Of a DNA stretch of 64,000 nt, positions 45,700 to 58,188 are shown piece by piece (position 1 is the first letter of the stretch; each line of letters starts with the position of its first letter). The notes under the pieces are model-generated. The model made no database searches. It was not told the origin of the DNA and saw only the letters and a list, made by a program, of their open reading frames with translations. The DNA is from Cyrtodaria siliqua. Taxonomy: Eukaryota > Mollusca > Bivalvia > Adapedonta > Hiatellidae. The stretch is taken from assembly GCA_037043455.1 (NCBI GenBank), contig JAWPHD010000228.1, positions 124,001 through 188,000 on the forward strand, in the 5' to 3' direction. A program made the translations under genes and the position numbers.

Positions 45700-46910
45700 A
45701 AATGACCGTTTCTGAAGGAACTCGATTGCAGCGTCTGTGATTACTCCTGGAAGTTCTTTGTACCGGTGAGTGTTGTTAAGCGGTTTTCTTTCAACGATCA
45801 CGTTGCATTTTTATGCGGGAGTCGTCGAAGAAACATATTTCCCTATACCGTATCATGTACATAGAAAATGCATTGGTTAGGTCATATCGTAGTCGATCTG
45901 CTTTCAAACGACTTTGACGTTTCGCTGATGCGATATAAAGGGCACATTGAAGAAATCAGTGTTGATGACTATTTGTTATAATATGTACCTGATTGATTCG
46001 AATCGGAATGACGATGCTATGACCAAACATACAAGCACAGCAAGGCTTTAAGCGAGGTCTATAGTTGTTTTTATTAAAGAGTCCAACACCTTTATATGGT
46101 ATAGAGAGCATGTATTTTTAAAAAAAAAAAAAAATTAAATTGAAAACAAAGTAGAACAGTTTACAGTATGTCATTGGAAACATATTTAAGGTGGGAAGTA
46201 GATAAACAGGTGGGAAGGGGTAGTAGAGAGTTTGGGGGGAGGGGGAGGGGGGTAGTAGAGGGGGGTAGGGTGTGGACGGGGTGGGGTACGCGCCGTCTGC
46301 CTGTGGTATGCAAGAATAAACTTTACACAAGAATGCGAGTATAGTATCTTGAAAATAAACAACAGAAAACAATATCAAATGATGTATGCTGAATTCGTAT
46401 AAGGAACTGAGAACTATTTCAGATATATGGTAATGAATGCCTGCGTACATGAACATTTGTATGAAGGTTTACACAGAACACAGAATGATACACTACGTGT
46501 TCACTCTGGAACCGATTCGCTACTTTTTTCTATGTAAACAGTCATACAGCCTGTGAATTTTGATAATTGATGAAGGTACGTATGGCATATTTACGTAACC
46601 CAAAGTCGCAGAAACGAAGAATAATATATATGTGACATGACCGCTGAGCGAAATTTATTGAGTAGTCCTTTAATTCCCAAATCCCTAGGGGCCGTAACTA
46701 ATGTTGTAAGAACTTGTGACCCTACCCATTTGCATATTTTGTAAAAAAATAAATGCAATAAAATATGTTTAAACCAATTCCAAACCCCTGCTGGGGACCT
46801 AGGAATGGCGCGCGTCTATCTGACATAGACGTGTTAATAAAATAAAAGTAAGTAAAGTTTAAAAATAAAAACATATCTGGGCCACTATGCTAACTGCAAG
46901 AGTTGATTTT
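45700..46910. other. No gene seen
   Basis: Contains an A-run at 46119-46133 and a GGGTAGTAGAGGGGGG-type purine-rich tract at 46205-46290. No exon recognised. Confidence 0.4.
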
Positions 46911-46914
46911 GTTT

Positions 46915-47050
46915 GTATGGTGTTTTACGTCATTTTCAACACATACAAGGTTATATATGACGGTCGATATTTTGTGGTAGAGGCAGACCACCAACTTTTC
47001 CTGGGTAGAACCAGTACTGTACACCTCCCGCCATCCGAACTGCAGAGCTG
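46915..47050 (-). mobile_element. 3' part of SINE S3 (minus)
   Basis: GTATGGTGTTTTACGTCATT, ATATATGACGGTCGAT and GTAGAGGCAGACCACC are the complement of the S3 body and tail. The tRNA-like head is absent. Confidence 0.7.
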
Positions 47051-47220
47051 AACAGCTCTATATTGGGTAGGGTGGGGATATCTGAGGGACGGGCATTCAG
47101 TGAACTATTGTTCTGGGAAAGTACGAATACTTATAATAAATTGTATTATACATGTTTCCATCACAATTGACGGTTACAACGCAGGTTGATTAAAACTGTA
47201 GTTTAGTTTGATGTAAAATA

Positions 47221-47266
47221 CATTGCGTCAGATAGGAGACTCCATTGCGTCAGATAGGAGACTCCA
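47221..47266 (+). repeat. 23-bp direct duplication
   Basis: ATTGCGTCAGATAGGAGACT plus CC, twice in tandem. Confidence 0.9.
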
Positions 47267-47334
47267 AATATGCCGAAACTCCTCACTACATGTACATATA
47301 GTTTGTCTGCCCTAGTTTGCCAGTTATACCCATG

Positions 47335-47545
47335 CCGGAGTGCGTGGTCCAGTGGTAGAGCGCCGAACTCCAGATCGAGAGGTCGTGGGTACGATCCTCG
47401 CCGCGGCCACATTATTTATCCTTGAGAAAGATAATTAATCCACATTGCTTAGTACTTGTTCTACCCAGGAAACCATCGAGAGTGATTAATCTAAAATGCA
47501 ATAACTTGTTTCGCAGTCGATGTAAAATAAATGTTTATGCTAAAA
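47335..47545 (+). mobile_element. tRNA-derived SINE, family S2
   Basis: GGAGTGCGTGGTCCAGTGGT (A box), GGTACGATCC (B box), the TTATCCTTGAGAAAGATAAT body and the ATGTAAAATAAAT tail, collinear with 21164-21376. Confidence 0.85.
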
Positions 47546-47549
47546 AAAA

Positions 47550-47700
47550 ACATGGCGGTAGAGGCAGACCACCGCGTTTCCCTGGTTGAAATTGAACCAG
47601 TCCTGTATACCTCTGGCCATCCGTAAGAATCGACACTTTCTCACTGGCAAGTCGAGCTACCAGTGGGATTCGAACAGCAGCGGTGTGAGGTGAGAACATT
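47550..47700 (-). mobile_element. SINE S3-like head and body (minus)
   Basis: Minus strand shows GGTTCGAATCCCACTGG-type B box sequence, AAGTCGA-like and GAATCGACACTTTC-complement parts, then the body. The A-box region is truncated near 47690. Confidence 0.65.
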
Positions 47701-48392
47701 TTAACAATCCCTTTTTATGGACTCTGACCAACTAAATACCCCACCCACCATACATTTGATCAACTACACAGACGTCAAATGTATTATTTGGTCAATTTGA
47801 GGTGTAGCACACCCATTGCAACACAGGAAGTGTCGGCCTGGGGTAGATAATGGCGTCAATAAATAATTCTCGTTTCTTTTTGTAAAAAAAGGCATTTTCA
47901 CCAATTTAAAGTGCTATTTTTGGTTTATATCACATTGTTGATCTATTTGTTACATTTTTCAAGCATTGTCATGTTAAAATTGTGAGTTTTAATTTATTTT
48001 GCTTATATGGAAATGAGTGTATGAATACAATATTATGGCATCTCAGTGTTTATGTTTTTAAAGGAACCATTCATTCATGAGACAAGTTCTTTCTTAGAAG
48101 ATACATGACCCCCATTTTTCTGTGGATTTTTTGGCAGCATATGTGTCATTTGCGATGAGAATGTAATTTATTCATGTTTAATTTGGGCCTAGATATGAAT
48201 GACAAAAATGGCATTTAAATTTTAATTCACACACAACTCAATGCAACAATCAATGGGCGTGTAACTGCGGATAGTAAATGTTTCGGTCATACACTTATTC
48301 GAACCTAAACACAATAGTTAACAAAATTACCGGAGTCGTAACCGTCGACATGTTCGAACGTAGTGCTTTCAAAAAACAAAATTGTTGCTTTT

Positions 48393-48935
48393 TATGCCCC
48401 CTAGTAGTCGCACTGTCCGTCTATCAGTCCGTCAGTCCCTTCGTTCGTCTGTACAATCGTGTCCGGTTAATAACTCTGACAATAATGGACGGATTTTCAA
48501 ATAACTTGGCACAATTGCTCATGGCAACAAGACGACGTGTCGCGCACAAAATCCAGGTCCATGGCTCCAAGGTCAAGGTCACACTTAGAGGTCAAAAGTC
48601 AAATTGTGTCCGGTCAATAACTCTGGCATTCCTGGACGGATTTTAGATTAACTTAGCACAAGTGCTCACCCCAACAAGACGATGTGTCGTGCACAAAATC
48701 CAGGTCGTGGGCCCCAAGGTCAAGGTCACACTTAGAGGTCAAAGGTCAGACCGTGTCAAGTCAACAACTCTGGCATTCCTGGACGGATTTTCAAATAACT
48801 TGGCACAAATCCTAACCACAACCAGACGATGTGTCGCCCACAAAATCCAGGTCCGTGGCTCCAAGGTCAAGGTCACACTTAGAGGTCAAAAGTCAATTCG
48901 GGGGCATATGTCACTTACTGTGACATTTCTTGTAA
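48393..48935 (+). mobile_element. Tandem-core element, family 5
   Basis: Starts TTTTTATGCCCCC and ends GGGGGCATATGTCAC. Three cores of about 147 bp begin GTGTCCGGTTAATAACTCTG (48458, 48606, 48752) and contain AAGGTCAAGGTCACACTTAG. ORFs of about 100 codons here are repeat artefacts. Confidence 0.7.
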
Positions 48936-48939
48936 AAAG

Positions 48940-49845
48940 TATCCAGTCACGGAGTATGCCATATCTCTAGATAGGCAGTAATTAAACACTGGAGTTAGTA
49001 GTAAAAAATTATAACAGATGGTCAGTTTATATACGCACACAGTAATTACGTTAATTATATCCAATAATAAGATCTCTAACACCGTCCTACTATAACTCTT
49101 TACAAATCATCCATCCATTAACATTGTCAGGACGTAAACACATGTTTGGTGGACAACACTCAATATGTAAAGACTGTTTGCGGGGTGGTGGGGGCATGCC
49201 AGTCCTCAGATTATTGGGGCGGAGGCTGGCTCCATGTTCACTGCTCCTGTATATATATAGAATAAAATTCTAGGAATTCTGAGACAATTATTGTTTGCAA
49301 TTGTTAATTAATATCCTTTCATTTCAAAATATGCACGTTTTGCTTTAGCAATAAAACTTAACACCCATATAATCGGCTGGAGCGGTTTTATTCAACGGCT
49401 GTGTATATATATATATATACAAACATGGACATCACGAGCGGGCCAGTTTAATACATAGATCTTCCGAACAACAATTAATTACTGTAAAACGGCAAAGGTT
49501 CTTGAAAAGAATATTGTTTAAGGGTTGTGTAATTTCAGTAACATATTGGATGTCGCATTGACTTAATTTTAAATAACAATAAACATACATTAATCAAATC
49601 AATAGCATGCATGTGAAATTTGGTTAAAATTGGCAAAGCTGTTTCTGAGAAGTCATTTGAAGCAATTGTTGATGAACGACTGACAGAGGAAAGACACCAT
49701 GATCACAATAGATCTCCTTATGAGCCTTCATCTCAGGTGAGCTAAAAAGGCGATTTTCTGTAATAAGCAACGTTGTGCTATTGTTACCATCAGCGTGGTA
49801 TATGTATGCCTGCCATCTGAGTACAGACGTGTGTGTAATATTATT
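48940..49845. other. No gene seen
   Basis: Short (AT)n at 49405-49420. At 49605-49745 there is an end fragment of a tandem-core element (GTTAAAATTGGCAAAGCTGT...GGTGAGCTAAAAAGG). Confidence 0.4.
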
Positions 49846-49849
49846 TAAC

Positions 49850-51705
49850 AAGAGGTCAATGACCTTGAAGCTCTACTGATTGATTTTGATTTCAGGAAGT
49901 AGTCGCTAAAGACTTGTTTTTTGAAAATCTATTTTTAACCGTGGCGGCCATCTTGAATTTCCAGCCGACCTGAAATTTGCTAGGATCCATTAGACATTAA
50001 GAGCAACATTCCTGTGAAGTTTCATGAAAATCCGTCAAGTAGTTTCAGAGGAGTAGTCGCTACAAGTTTTCATTATATAACTCTATGTAAACAAAGATGG
50101 CCGCTGGCAGCCATGTTTAACGTCAAATCAAAACGATTTTCGACAAGGACCAACATCATGGCATACTGATCATTTTAGAAAAAGTCCCATATCAATATCT
50201 CTTATTGTTTTGAAGAATTGAATTGAATTGGATTTTATAGTCGCACCAACAGCTAAGGTCATATGGCGACTTTCCAGCTTCCATTGGTGGAGGAAGACCC
50301 CAGGTGCCCCTCCGGGCAATTTTCGTGCACGGGCGGGCACCTGGGTAGAACCACCGACGTTCCGCAAGCCAGCTGGATAGCTTCCTCACATAAAGATTCC
50401 TAGGCCCCTGAGGGATCGAACCTACAGCGGTGAGGGGCAAGTGATTCAAGTCAGAGACGTTAACCACTCGGCCACGGACGCCCCTTGTTTTGAAGAAGTA
50501 GTCGCTACAAACTTATTTATTTTAAATCTATTTTTAGCTGTGGCATCCATCTTGAATTTCCGGCCGACCTGAAATTTTTCTAGGATCAACTAGACATCAA
50601 GAGCAACATTCCTGTGAAGTTTCATGAACAACCGCCAAGTAGATTCAGAGAAGTAGTCGCTACAAGTTTTTACTGTATAACTCTATGTAACCAAAGATGG
50701 CCACTGGCAGCCATGTTTAACGTCGAATCATAATAATTTTCCACAAGGATCAACATCATGTCATGCTGATCATTTTAGAAAAAGTCCCATATCAATATCA
50801 CTTATAGTTTTCAAGAAGAAGTCGCTACAAACTTATTTTTTAAAAATCTATTTTTAGCTGTGGCATCCATCTTGAATTTCCGGCCGACCTGAAATTTTTC
50901 TAGGATCAACTAGACATCAAGAGCAACATTCCTGTGAAGTTTCATGAACAACCGCCAAGTAGATTCAGAGAAGTAGTCGCTACAAGTTTTTACTGTATAA
51001 CTCTATGTAACCAAAGATGGCCACTGGCAGCCATGTTTAACGTCGAATCAAAATAATTTTCCACAAGGATCAACATCATGTCATGCTGATCATTTTAGAA
51101 AAAGTCCCATATCAATATCACTTATAGTTTTCAAGAAGTAGTCGCTACAAACTTATTTTTTAAAAATCTATTTTTAGCTGTGACGGCCATCTTGAATTTC
51201 CGGCCGACCTGAAATTTTTCTAGGATCAATTAGATATCAAGAGCAACATTCCTGTAAAGTTTCATAACAATCCGCTAAGTAGATTCAGAGGAGTAGTCGC
51301 TACAAGTTTTTACTATATAACTCTATGTAAACAAAGATGGCCGCTGGCAGCCATGTTTAACGTTGAATCAAAACGATTTTTGACAAGGATCAACATCATG
51401 TCATGCTGATCATTTTAGAAAAAGTCCCATATCAATATCACTTATAGTTTTCAAGAAGTAGTCGCTACAAACTTGTATTTTAAAACTCTATTTTTAGCTT
51501 TGGCGGCCATCTTGGATTTCACATCAACATGCATTTTTGCTAGGATCAACTAGACTTGATGGGCAACATTTCTGTAAAGTTTCATGAATATCCATCCAGT
51601 AGTTTCAGAGAAGTTGTCGCTACAAATAAAAGTTTACGGACAGACGACGGACGCCGCACCACGGCATAAGCTCTGCTGATCTCTGATCAGTCGAGCTAAA
51701 AACGG
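49850..51705 (+). mobile_element. Tandem-core element, family 4, 5+ cores
   Basis: Starts CAAGAGGTCAATGACCTTGA and AGCTCTACTGA; cores of about 319 bp begin GTAGTCGCTACAAACTT (49899, 50499, 50818, 51138, 51457); ends CGGACAGACGACGGACG and CTGATCAGTCGAGCTAAAA. AGCTCTACTGA and TCAGTCGAGCT are near-inverted ends. The cores starting at 50499 and 50818 are almost identical. Confidence 0.75.
50218..50485 (-). mobile_element. tRNA-derived SINE, family S4, inside family 4 element
   Basis: Minus strand begins GGGGCGTCCGTGGCCGAGTG with GGTTCGATCCC as B box, and ends with (AATTC)n. Exact 13-bp duplication TTGTTTTGAAGAA at 50205-50217 and 50486-50498. Confidence 0.9.
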
Positions 51706-52245
51706 ATGACGAAATAGTTTTAAATTGATTTTAAATTGATTTTGCGACTGCTCTACTGAGAGTAACAACATCTGAATCACCGTGGTAGAGAAATAAACCC
51801 GTCTGTTACATGTATGCATTTATTTGTTGCAGTATCTAAGCACATTGACAATAAGGCAGTGTTTGACACTATACCGTTTCAAGGAAGAAAGAACATGAGT
51901 ACTTGTCACAGTGTATATACTGACCAGGGTATAGCATAGTCCTTCTGCTAAGATGATGGAGAATTTTCTATCCAGTTCCCCGCTGCAAACTTCTCTGATT
52001 GGACTGCTTGCTGGTTTAATTCCATACTGGTTTATAAAGAAACACAGAAGCAAGTTACCTCCAGGACACATGATTGGGAATCTTTGACATCGTTAAGTTA
52101 CCAAATTATACATGTCTATTTCAGAAGGTGAACATTCTACATGAACTAGCTTAAGACTTTATGGTTTGCTACTGTCTGAATTTGGTCGTACATGAACAAT
52201 ATCAAATGAAATACTTCACTTAGTGTTATAAGTCAAGAGGTGATT
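51706..52245. other. No gene seen
   Basis: A minus-strand ORF (51820-52071) lacks family features. Confidence 0.4.
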
Positions 52246-52264
52246 GCTTTTTGTTTCTGAATAT

Positions 52265-52830
52265 ATATAGTTTAATGATATTATGGTGCCAATAGTTAAT
52301 CTTACATGTGTTATTATTGCGTCAAGAGTTAATGCTAGTATGGTGCCAAAAGTCAAATGACACAACACAAATGACACTGTTGTGTCGATAGTTAATGATA
52401 TTATGGTGCCAATAGTTAACCTTACATTTGTTATTTTGTGGTCAGGAGTTAATTCTAGTATGGTGCCAAGAGTCAAATGACAGTTCTGTCGATATTTAAT
52501 GATATGATGGTGCCAAGAGGTAGCCTTGCATTTGTTATTATGGTGTCAGGAGTTAATGATAGAATGGTGCCAAGAGTTAATGACACTGTTGTGTCGATAG
52601 TTAATGGTGTTATCGTTTCGAGAGTAAATGGCGTTAATGTGCCAACACGTAAAGGTTTTATTGATGCCACGAGTTAATGACATTATTTTGTCAATAGTTA
52701 ATATGGTGCCAAGTGTTAAAGGTTTTATTGTGCCAAATGTTAAAGGTTTTATTCTGCCAAGTGTTAAAGGCTTTATTGTGCCAAGTGTTAATGGTTTTAT
52801 GGTGCCAAGTGGTATTAACATTGTTATACA
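52265..52830 (+). repeat. ~30-bp TGGTGCCAAGAGTTAATG repeat
   Basis: About 18 diverged units containing GTGCCAA and GTTAA(T/A)G. The latest units (GTGTTAAAGGTTTTATTGTG) are the most alike. Periodic ORFs on both strands (TLGTIKPL type) follow from the repeat. Confidence 0.8.
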
Positions 52831-52917
52831 TCCTGTCAACGAAGTTGGAAGAAGGCCTATTTGGTTTGAATTTAGTTCGTTGAGAAACAAATAAAGATCA
52901 TTAAATGTTCAAGCTCC

Positions 52918-53160
52918 ACAGTTCCGTCGGTGTGTTCTTGGGCAAGACACTTTCCCTTAGCCTCGTCCGTCGGATGGGGACGTAAACCGGGCGGTCCCGT
53001 GTATCGGTCTATCCTCCGAGCACGTAACCATAGGAATCTATTCGATAATAAGAGTAGGGCAGGTTCCCGGATTCCTATGTATCCTTCCCCTGTCTCTGAG
53101 GCGGCTCTAAATAACATATACTGTGTTGATGAGCCGTTAAAACAATCAATTCAATTAAGC
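52918..53160 (+). mobile_element. 5'-truncated SINE, family S1
   Basis: Begins AGTTCCGTCGGTGTGTTCTT and runs to AATCAATTCAATTAAG. Confidence 0.8.
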
Positions 53161-53879
53161 TTCACAAAAATATGCTTTAGATGATGTTTACATTAAGTTT
53201 CTGCTGATTGTTCTTTCCTACCCAGAACATAATTAATAAAACATTGCAATTGAATATATGGTGTAGCTGACTTTTGATTATTTCACAGTTTATGTTGGAC
53301 TTAAATATTAAGATTTTTTTTTTTTAATGTTCTCGGCAAATGACATCGTCACCACTTTATTTATATCTCAGCATTCCAGTGATAGCATTCAGAGTTAATA
53401 TTTAAAGGCACAATATGCCTAATAAAATGTAGAATAAAAATGTAGAATGAAACAGCTGACGATTCAAACTTTACAAACTGTACCAAATAAAGAGTTTCAA
53501 TACTTCATGTGTGACTTAGTGTATGAGTATGTTGCGTCTCGTGAACATTGCGCTTATGCATACAATTGCTCAAATGCAGGGTCAAATGATTTCTAAATAG
53601 TACAAGTATATTATATGTCAACACGTTTCAAAAAGTCTCATGTCTCATAACTTTACTGAAGGGTACTTTTCCAATAGTTGTTTCAATTAATGCCTGGGGA
53701 TATCTTGGGTATTTAATGCAAATTTGACAGTAACATTCTGCATTAATAATCAATACAAAGAAATATAAAAAGATCGGACAGGGAAAGTAGCATTCAGGAG
53801 GACAGTCAACCATAAAACACAGAAACAAACATGCAAACAGACAAACAAGAAGGCAAAAGCAATAATAAATGCAAACGAC
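53161..53879. other. No gene seen
   Basis: T-run near 53320. No exon or repeat recognised. Confidence 0.4.
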
Positions 53880-54000
53880 ATCACAAACACAAAAGGGTTG
53901 ACAATAGGGCTACCGCCTTGGAACGGTCAGTGGTAAAGTAGGCCACTGGGGGTTTAAACCGGTTCTAGGGTGCACCAAACCTCACACTTACCCTACTGTC
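53880..54000 (+). repeat. Single unamplified satellite relative
   Basis: AAAAGGGTTGACAATAGGGC, CTTGGAACGGTCAG, GGGGGTTTAAACC and GGTGCACCAAACCTCACAC keep the order of the satellite unit and its edge at 21500. Confidence 0.75.
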
Positions 54001-54319
54001 ATCCCATTAAAACAGGACAGTGTAAATACAGAAATCCCCGCCATGATCTAATCTCTAACCAACGTCGCATCATCTCAAAGGTTGAATAATAGTGTGGCTT
54101 TACCATACATGGTTCTTATAGATAAGAATTTACATCAACGTCACTGTAATAAAAGATCTATTGGGAATATTACATATAATTAGTATTTCATGCCTGCGGA
54201 TCTCTCTCTAACTATAAAGGGACAACGCTAATCTTGGTGTATTTTATTTATTTTTTACACATTTTAGTTATTGTTATTGCACAGTTTTATACGACTCCCT
54301 CACCTACTTTACTCCACAA

Positions 54320-54985
54320 ACAAGAGGCCAAGTTAAGAGGACCTGTAGACACTCTACTTGTATGATGTGATTCAAAAACATAAACATGATAGAGGCCAAC
54401 CCAAGAAACATGTTTCCTATATATAACTCTATGTAAACTTTGGTTATCTTGGCGGCCATTTTAAATATTTGACGACAACGAAAAAAACATACAAACTGAT
54501 AGAGGCCAACAACAGGAACATGCATATCGATATTTAACTAGAATGGAATAAGTGGTAATATGTCGTTTGATAAATGTCCTTAAATTTGACCTTAGTTTAG
54601 GCGTGGTGGCCATTTTGATTATTAGACGATAACGAAAAACACAAACTTGATAGAGGCCAACCCGAGGAACATGTATATGATATTTCAGTAGAATGAATAA
54701 GTGGTTTCGGAGGAGATGTCGTTTGAAATTTCCTTAAATTTGACCTAGTTTTAGCTATGGTGGCCATCTTGGATGACTGGCGGCCGTGAAAAACACAAAT
54801 CTGAGAGGGACTATCCCAAATATCATTGTGATTTAGTTTCATCAAAATCCTTCAAGCGGTTTCAGAGGAGATGTCGATTTTATAAATTGCTAACAGACAG
54901 ACGGACGGACGGACGGACGGACGGACGGACAGACGGACGAAAAGTGATCTCATAAGCCCCCCTGTTTGGCCAGTAGAGCTAAAAA
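54320..54985 (+). mobile_element. Tandem-core element, family 6, short copy
   Basis: Starts CAAGAGGCCAAGTTAAGAGG and CTCTACTTG; cores contain GATAGAGGCCAACCC and GGTGGCCATTTTGATTAT; (GGAC)n tract at 54897-54935; ends GGCCAGTAGAGCTAAAAAAG. Confidence 0.75.
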
Positions 54986-55322
54986 AGAAGAAAAAAAAGA
55001 GAAAATATCAATTTTGTTAGTTTTATTTTACCGATTAAAAGTATAGTTTTATTCATGGGTTCTAAAATATCCGCGATGGAATATGTGTAAAATGAATTAT
55101 GAGTTGGTAACTCGTAATTCGACGCTACATTTTCTTGGAGTTTGGCATGGCTGGTTAAAGCCGTTTATATTGTGTCTATGGAGTAATTGCATTCTTAAAA
55201 TATATACCGTAAGTTATATATATACCTCGTCTTAAGTTAGTTTAGAAATGGTGTTCATATTTTGTAAAATTTGGCTGTTGTTGGCGGGATAGCTACTATT
55301 GTTTGGGGCGCTTGTTTCAGCC
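54986..55322 (+). repeat. Repeat shared with 59.5 and 12.8 kb
   Basis: Almost identical to 59538-59878; includes the GAGTTGGTAACTC palindrome. Confidence 0.8.
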
Positions 55323-55389
55323 AAAGTTTTTTGGACTTTTCTTCAGACAAAATACAACTAGAAATTGTTATTGTCCATGGGACAAAAAC

Positions 55390-56106
55390 GTATGGCTCCC
55401 CCACTAGCCCGAACAGGCATAATTGACGACTCTAGGTCAACCGTCCTCTATTGATCTGAGGTCGTTTTGATATTCAATATCCTGTGACTGTATCAGTAAG
55501 GCCACATAAAAAAATATGTGTGTGTCAGGTAACCCGACCGACCTTATTTGCAAAAATTTAAAAAAATTAATAAAAAAAAAAAAAAAAAATAAAAAAAAAA
55601 ATTAAACAAAAAAAATCAATAGGGGTCATCTACTGGTCATGACCAACCATCCTTCCAAGTTTGAGGACCCTAGGTCCAACCATTCTCTAGTTATTGATCG
55701 GACATCGTTTTGATAGTCAATGTCACCGCAACCTTGACCTTTGACCTAGTGACCCCAAAATCAATAGGGTTCATCTACTTGTCATGACCAACCATCCTTC
55801 CAAGTTTAAGGACCCTAGGTCCAACCATTCTCTAGTTATTGATCGGACATTGTTTTGATAGTCAATGTCACCGCAACCTTGACCTATGACCTAGTGACCC
55901 CAAAATCAATAGGGGTCATCTACTTGTCATGACCAACCATCCTTCCAAGTTTGAGGACCCTAGGTCCAACCATTCTCTAGTTATTGATCGGACATCGTTT
56001 GCGACACAGACAGAGAAACAGACAGAGAAAGAAACAGACAAAGAAACAGACAGAAAGCACTAAATCAATATGGCTCCCCTACCACACTTTGTGTGGGGGA
56101 GCCATA
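55390..56106 (+). mobile_element. Tandem-core element, family 7 (TATGGCTCCCCCA ends)
   Basis: TATGGCTCCCCCA at the start and TGGGGGAGCCATA at the end are exact inverted ends. Cores of about 143 bp contain GGTCATCTACTTGTCATGAC, TCTCTAGTTATTGATCGGAC and ACCTTGACCTTTGACC. A GACAGA-rich tract and the hairpin CCACACTTTGTGTGGGG precede the right end. Confidence 0.8.
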
Positions 56107-56144
56107 ATCATACCTAAATAAAAATACCTTACTTCTCATTACCC

Positions 56145-58180
56145 ATGCGAAAATCCAGTGGGAAATCTAAAGAATTCTATAGTATTTTACGCATTTCTAA
56201 GGATTTTTTTCTTTTAAATTCCATGGAATTCCAAGGATTAAAAGCTTGGAAAAGTTTGGTGGTATTGGCCCAGAAATACCATGGAATTTCACTGCCAGAC
56301 CTTTATAAAACATTAAATGGAACTGTCACAAGAATTCCATTGTATTCCATTGAATTCCATGGGGAGACATTATAATAAATTGACCCAAAAATTCCATTGT
56401 ATTCAATGAAATTCCATTGGTAGACAGTATATAAATATAAATGAAATGAAGCCAAGAAATCCATAGTATTCCATGGAATTCCAAGGGTATGCATATATGA
56501 CTAAAATCAATGAATTTTCATGGAAATCCTTGCTAAGAAATGTCTGGAGAAGTATATGTGTTTTCCCCAAGAAATCATAATTTCAACAAAATGACCCTAA
56601 ATAGTTACAAATTCTTAAGCCCACTATAAATATTTCTGATTTTTTTTTTCTCCCTTTCTAGTCAAAAATATTAATAAAAAATACAGTACATAAATTACAC
56701 ACATTCTCTGTTGGGGAAAACCCCCAACTTATTTAATACTAAAACCAAATGCCACAATAATTGTGTCACAGCATGCGAAAACCAACAGCATGGTAATGAA
56801 AATCCCTATCTCAGGAATCGTAAGAGAGCGAAAAAAGCTTAGGATGTCCTCTTTCAAGTCAAACAATTTCAAAACATAGTCCATGGCCTCTGACCATGGT
56901 AGTTCATGGTCTCTGGTAGACCATGGTCAGAGACCATGGACTACCATTGTCAAACACCATGACATATCAAAGACATAATCATACGTACATTTACACATAT
57001 ACTTTTTCATCCATTTACTACTCGTACTATACATTTTGGGTATAGACATTTTCATTTTATTTCAACAATAATATCAGTAAAATAAGTGTGCACAATTTCA
57101 TCAAGATAATTTCTTAATGCATCATTTAAACATCATGGACTTCATTAATAAATATTAAATGAAATTAAGCAAAATCAATTAGATAACTAACTCAAATAAA
57201 ACAGCTCACATTAAATACACTGTCGGCATTTTATGTTATGCAGTTAGGTTCAACATTTTCTAATATGAGCTTAGTGTCAAATTAGCATTATTTCATTTCG
57301 ATATGTAGAAAATTGAAACTTATCTTACCTCACTTGTCAATTATTCCATGTTATGTTAGGTTTAACTTGTAAATATAACCTTCTAATTCAGTGTCTGACA
57401 ACATATTCCAGATATATACATTAAATCCACACATATTTTTGGGGAAACACAGAATTAATTAAGTTAAATAGGCACTATTTAAGCCTTTTTTCATGCAAAT
57501 CTTTTTTCCCACACAAAATTTCAAACTGAGCAAAATCTTCTCCCAAAATGCACTGCAATCCATTTCCTTAAATAACCAGATGTAAAATCAGTTATCTTAT
57601 AACACCCATCTAGCAGTATTTACTTGCTTCTTGCAGCCCTAATAAACTTTCCAATCTGCCAGTGCTTGACCTAAGGTCAATTATGTCACTCTTTGACTTG
57701 GATGTGAATATATCACTTGTTCCAAAAGTCTTTGATTTCAACAGAAACATCTGCACCATTCCTTAATCTAATTTATTCAATAGTTTTACAAAGAAAAGCT
57801 TGGAAAACGATGGACTTTTCTTAAAGTTCTATCTTGACACAATAAATGTAAATTCCAAGCTTTTCCATGGTTTTTCCACACATTAAGATTCACAAGTCCA
57901 AACTTTTCTCAGCAGAGTTATTTTAAACAATCAATTCCATTCAATTCCAAGCTCTTTCCAAGCAGGAAAACCTTGGATTTCGATGGAATAAAAATCCAAG
58001 CTTTTCCATGCTATTCTCACACAAAATCCTTGAAATGTCATGGAATTCCTAGGAATAATGGATCCAAGCTTTTTCTTACTTTTTCCTGTGAACAAAATGT
58101 TGCAGATCTATGAAATTCCATGGAATTCTAAGGATTGCAAAAAAGCTTGGATTTATTTCTGCAGGGGAAAATCGGTTGAG
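56145..58180. repeat. Palindrome-rich region (ATTCCATGGAATTCC)
   Basis: Variants of TTCCATGGAATTCCAAGG occur many times at 56200-56510 and 57880-58150, on both sides of a 1.3-kb AT-rich middle. AAAGCTTGGA and TCCAAGCTTTT also recur in both orientations. A CCATGGTC hairpin cluster lies at 56875-56965. Probably one large noncoding element or nested set. Confidence 0.6.
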
Positions 58181-58188
58181 AAATAAAC

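Noticed and set aside
48278..48970. ORFs of 102-122 codons
   Set aside because: They follow the 147-bp tandem cores of a noncoding element.
52216..52894. Overlapping ORFs on both strands with TLGTIKPL or VPSVKGFI periodicity
   Set aside because: The 30-bp repeat has no stop in several frames, so these are composition artefacts.
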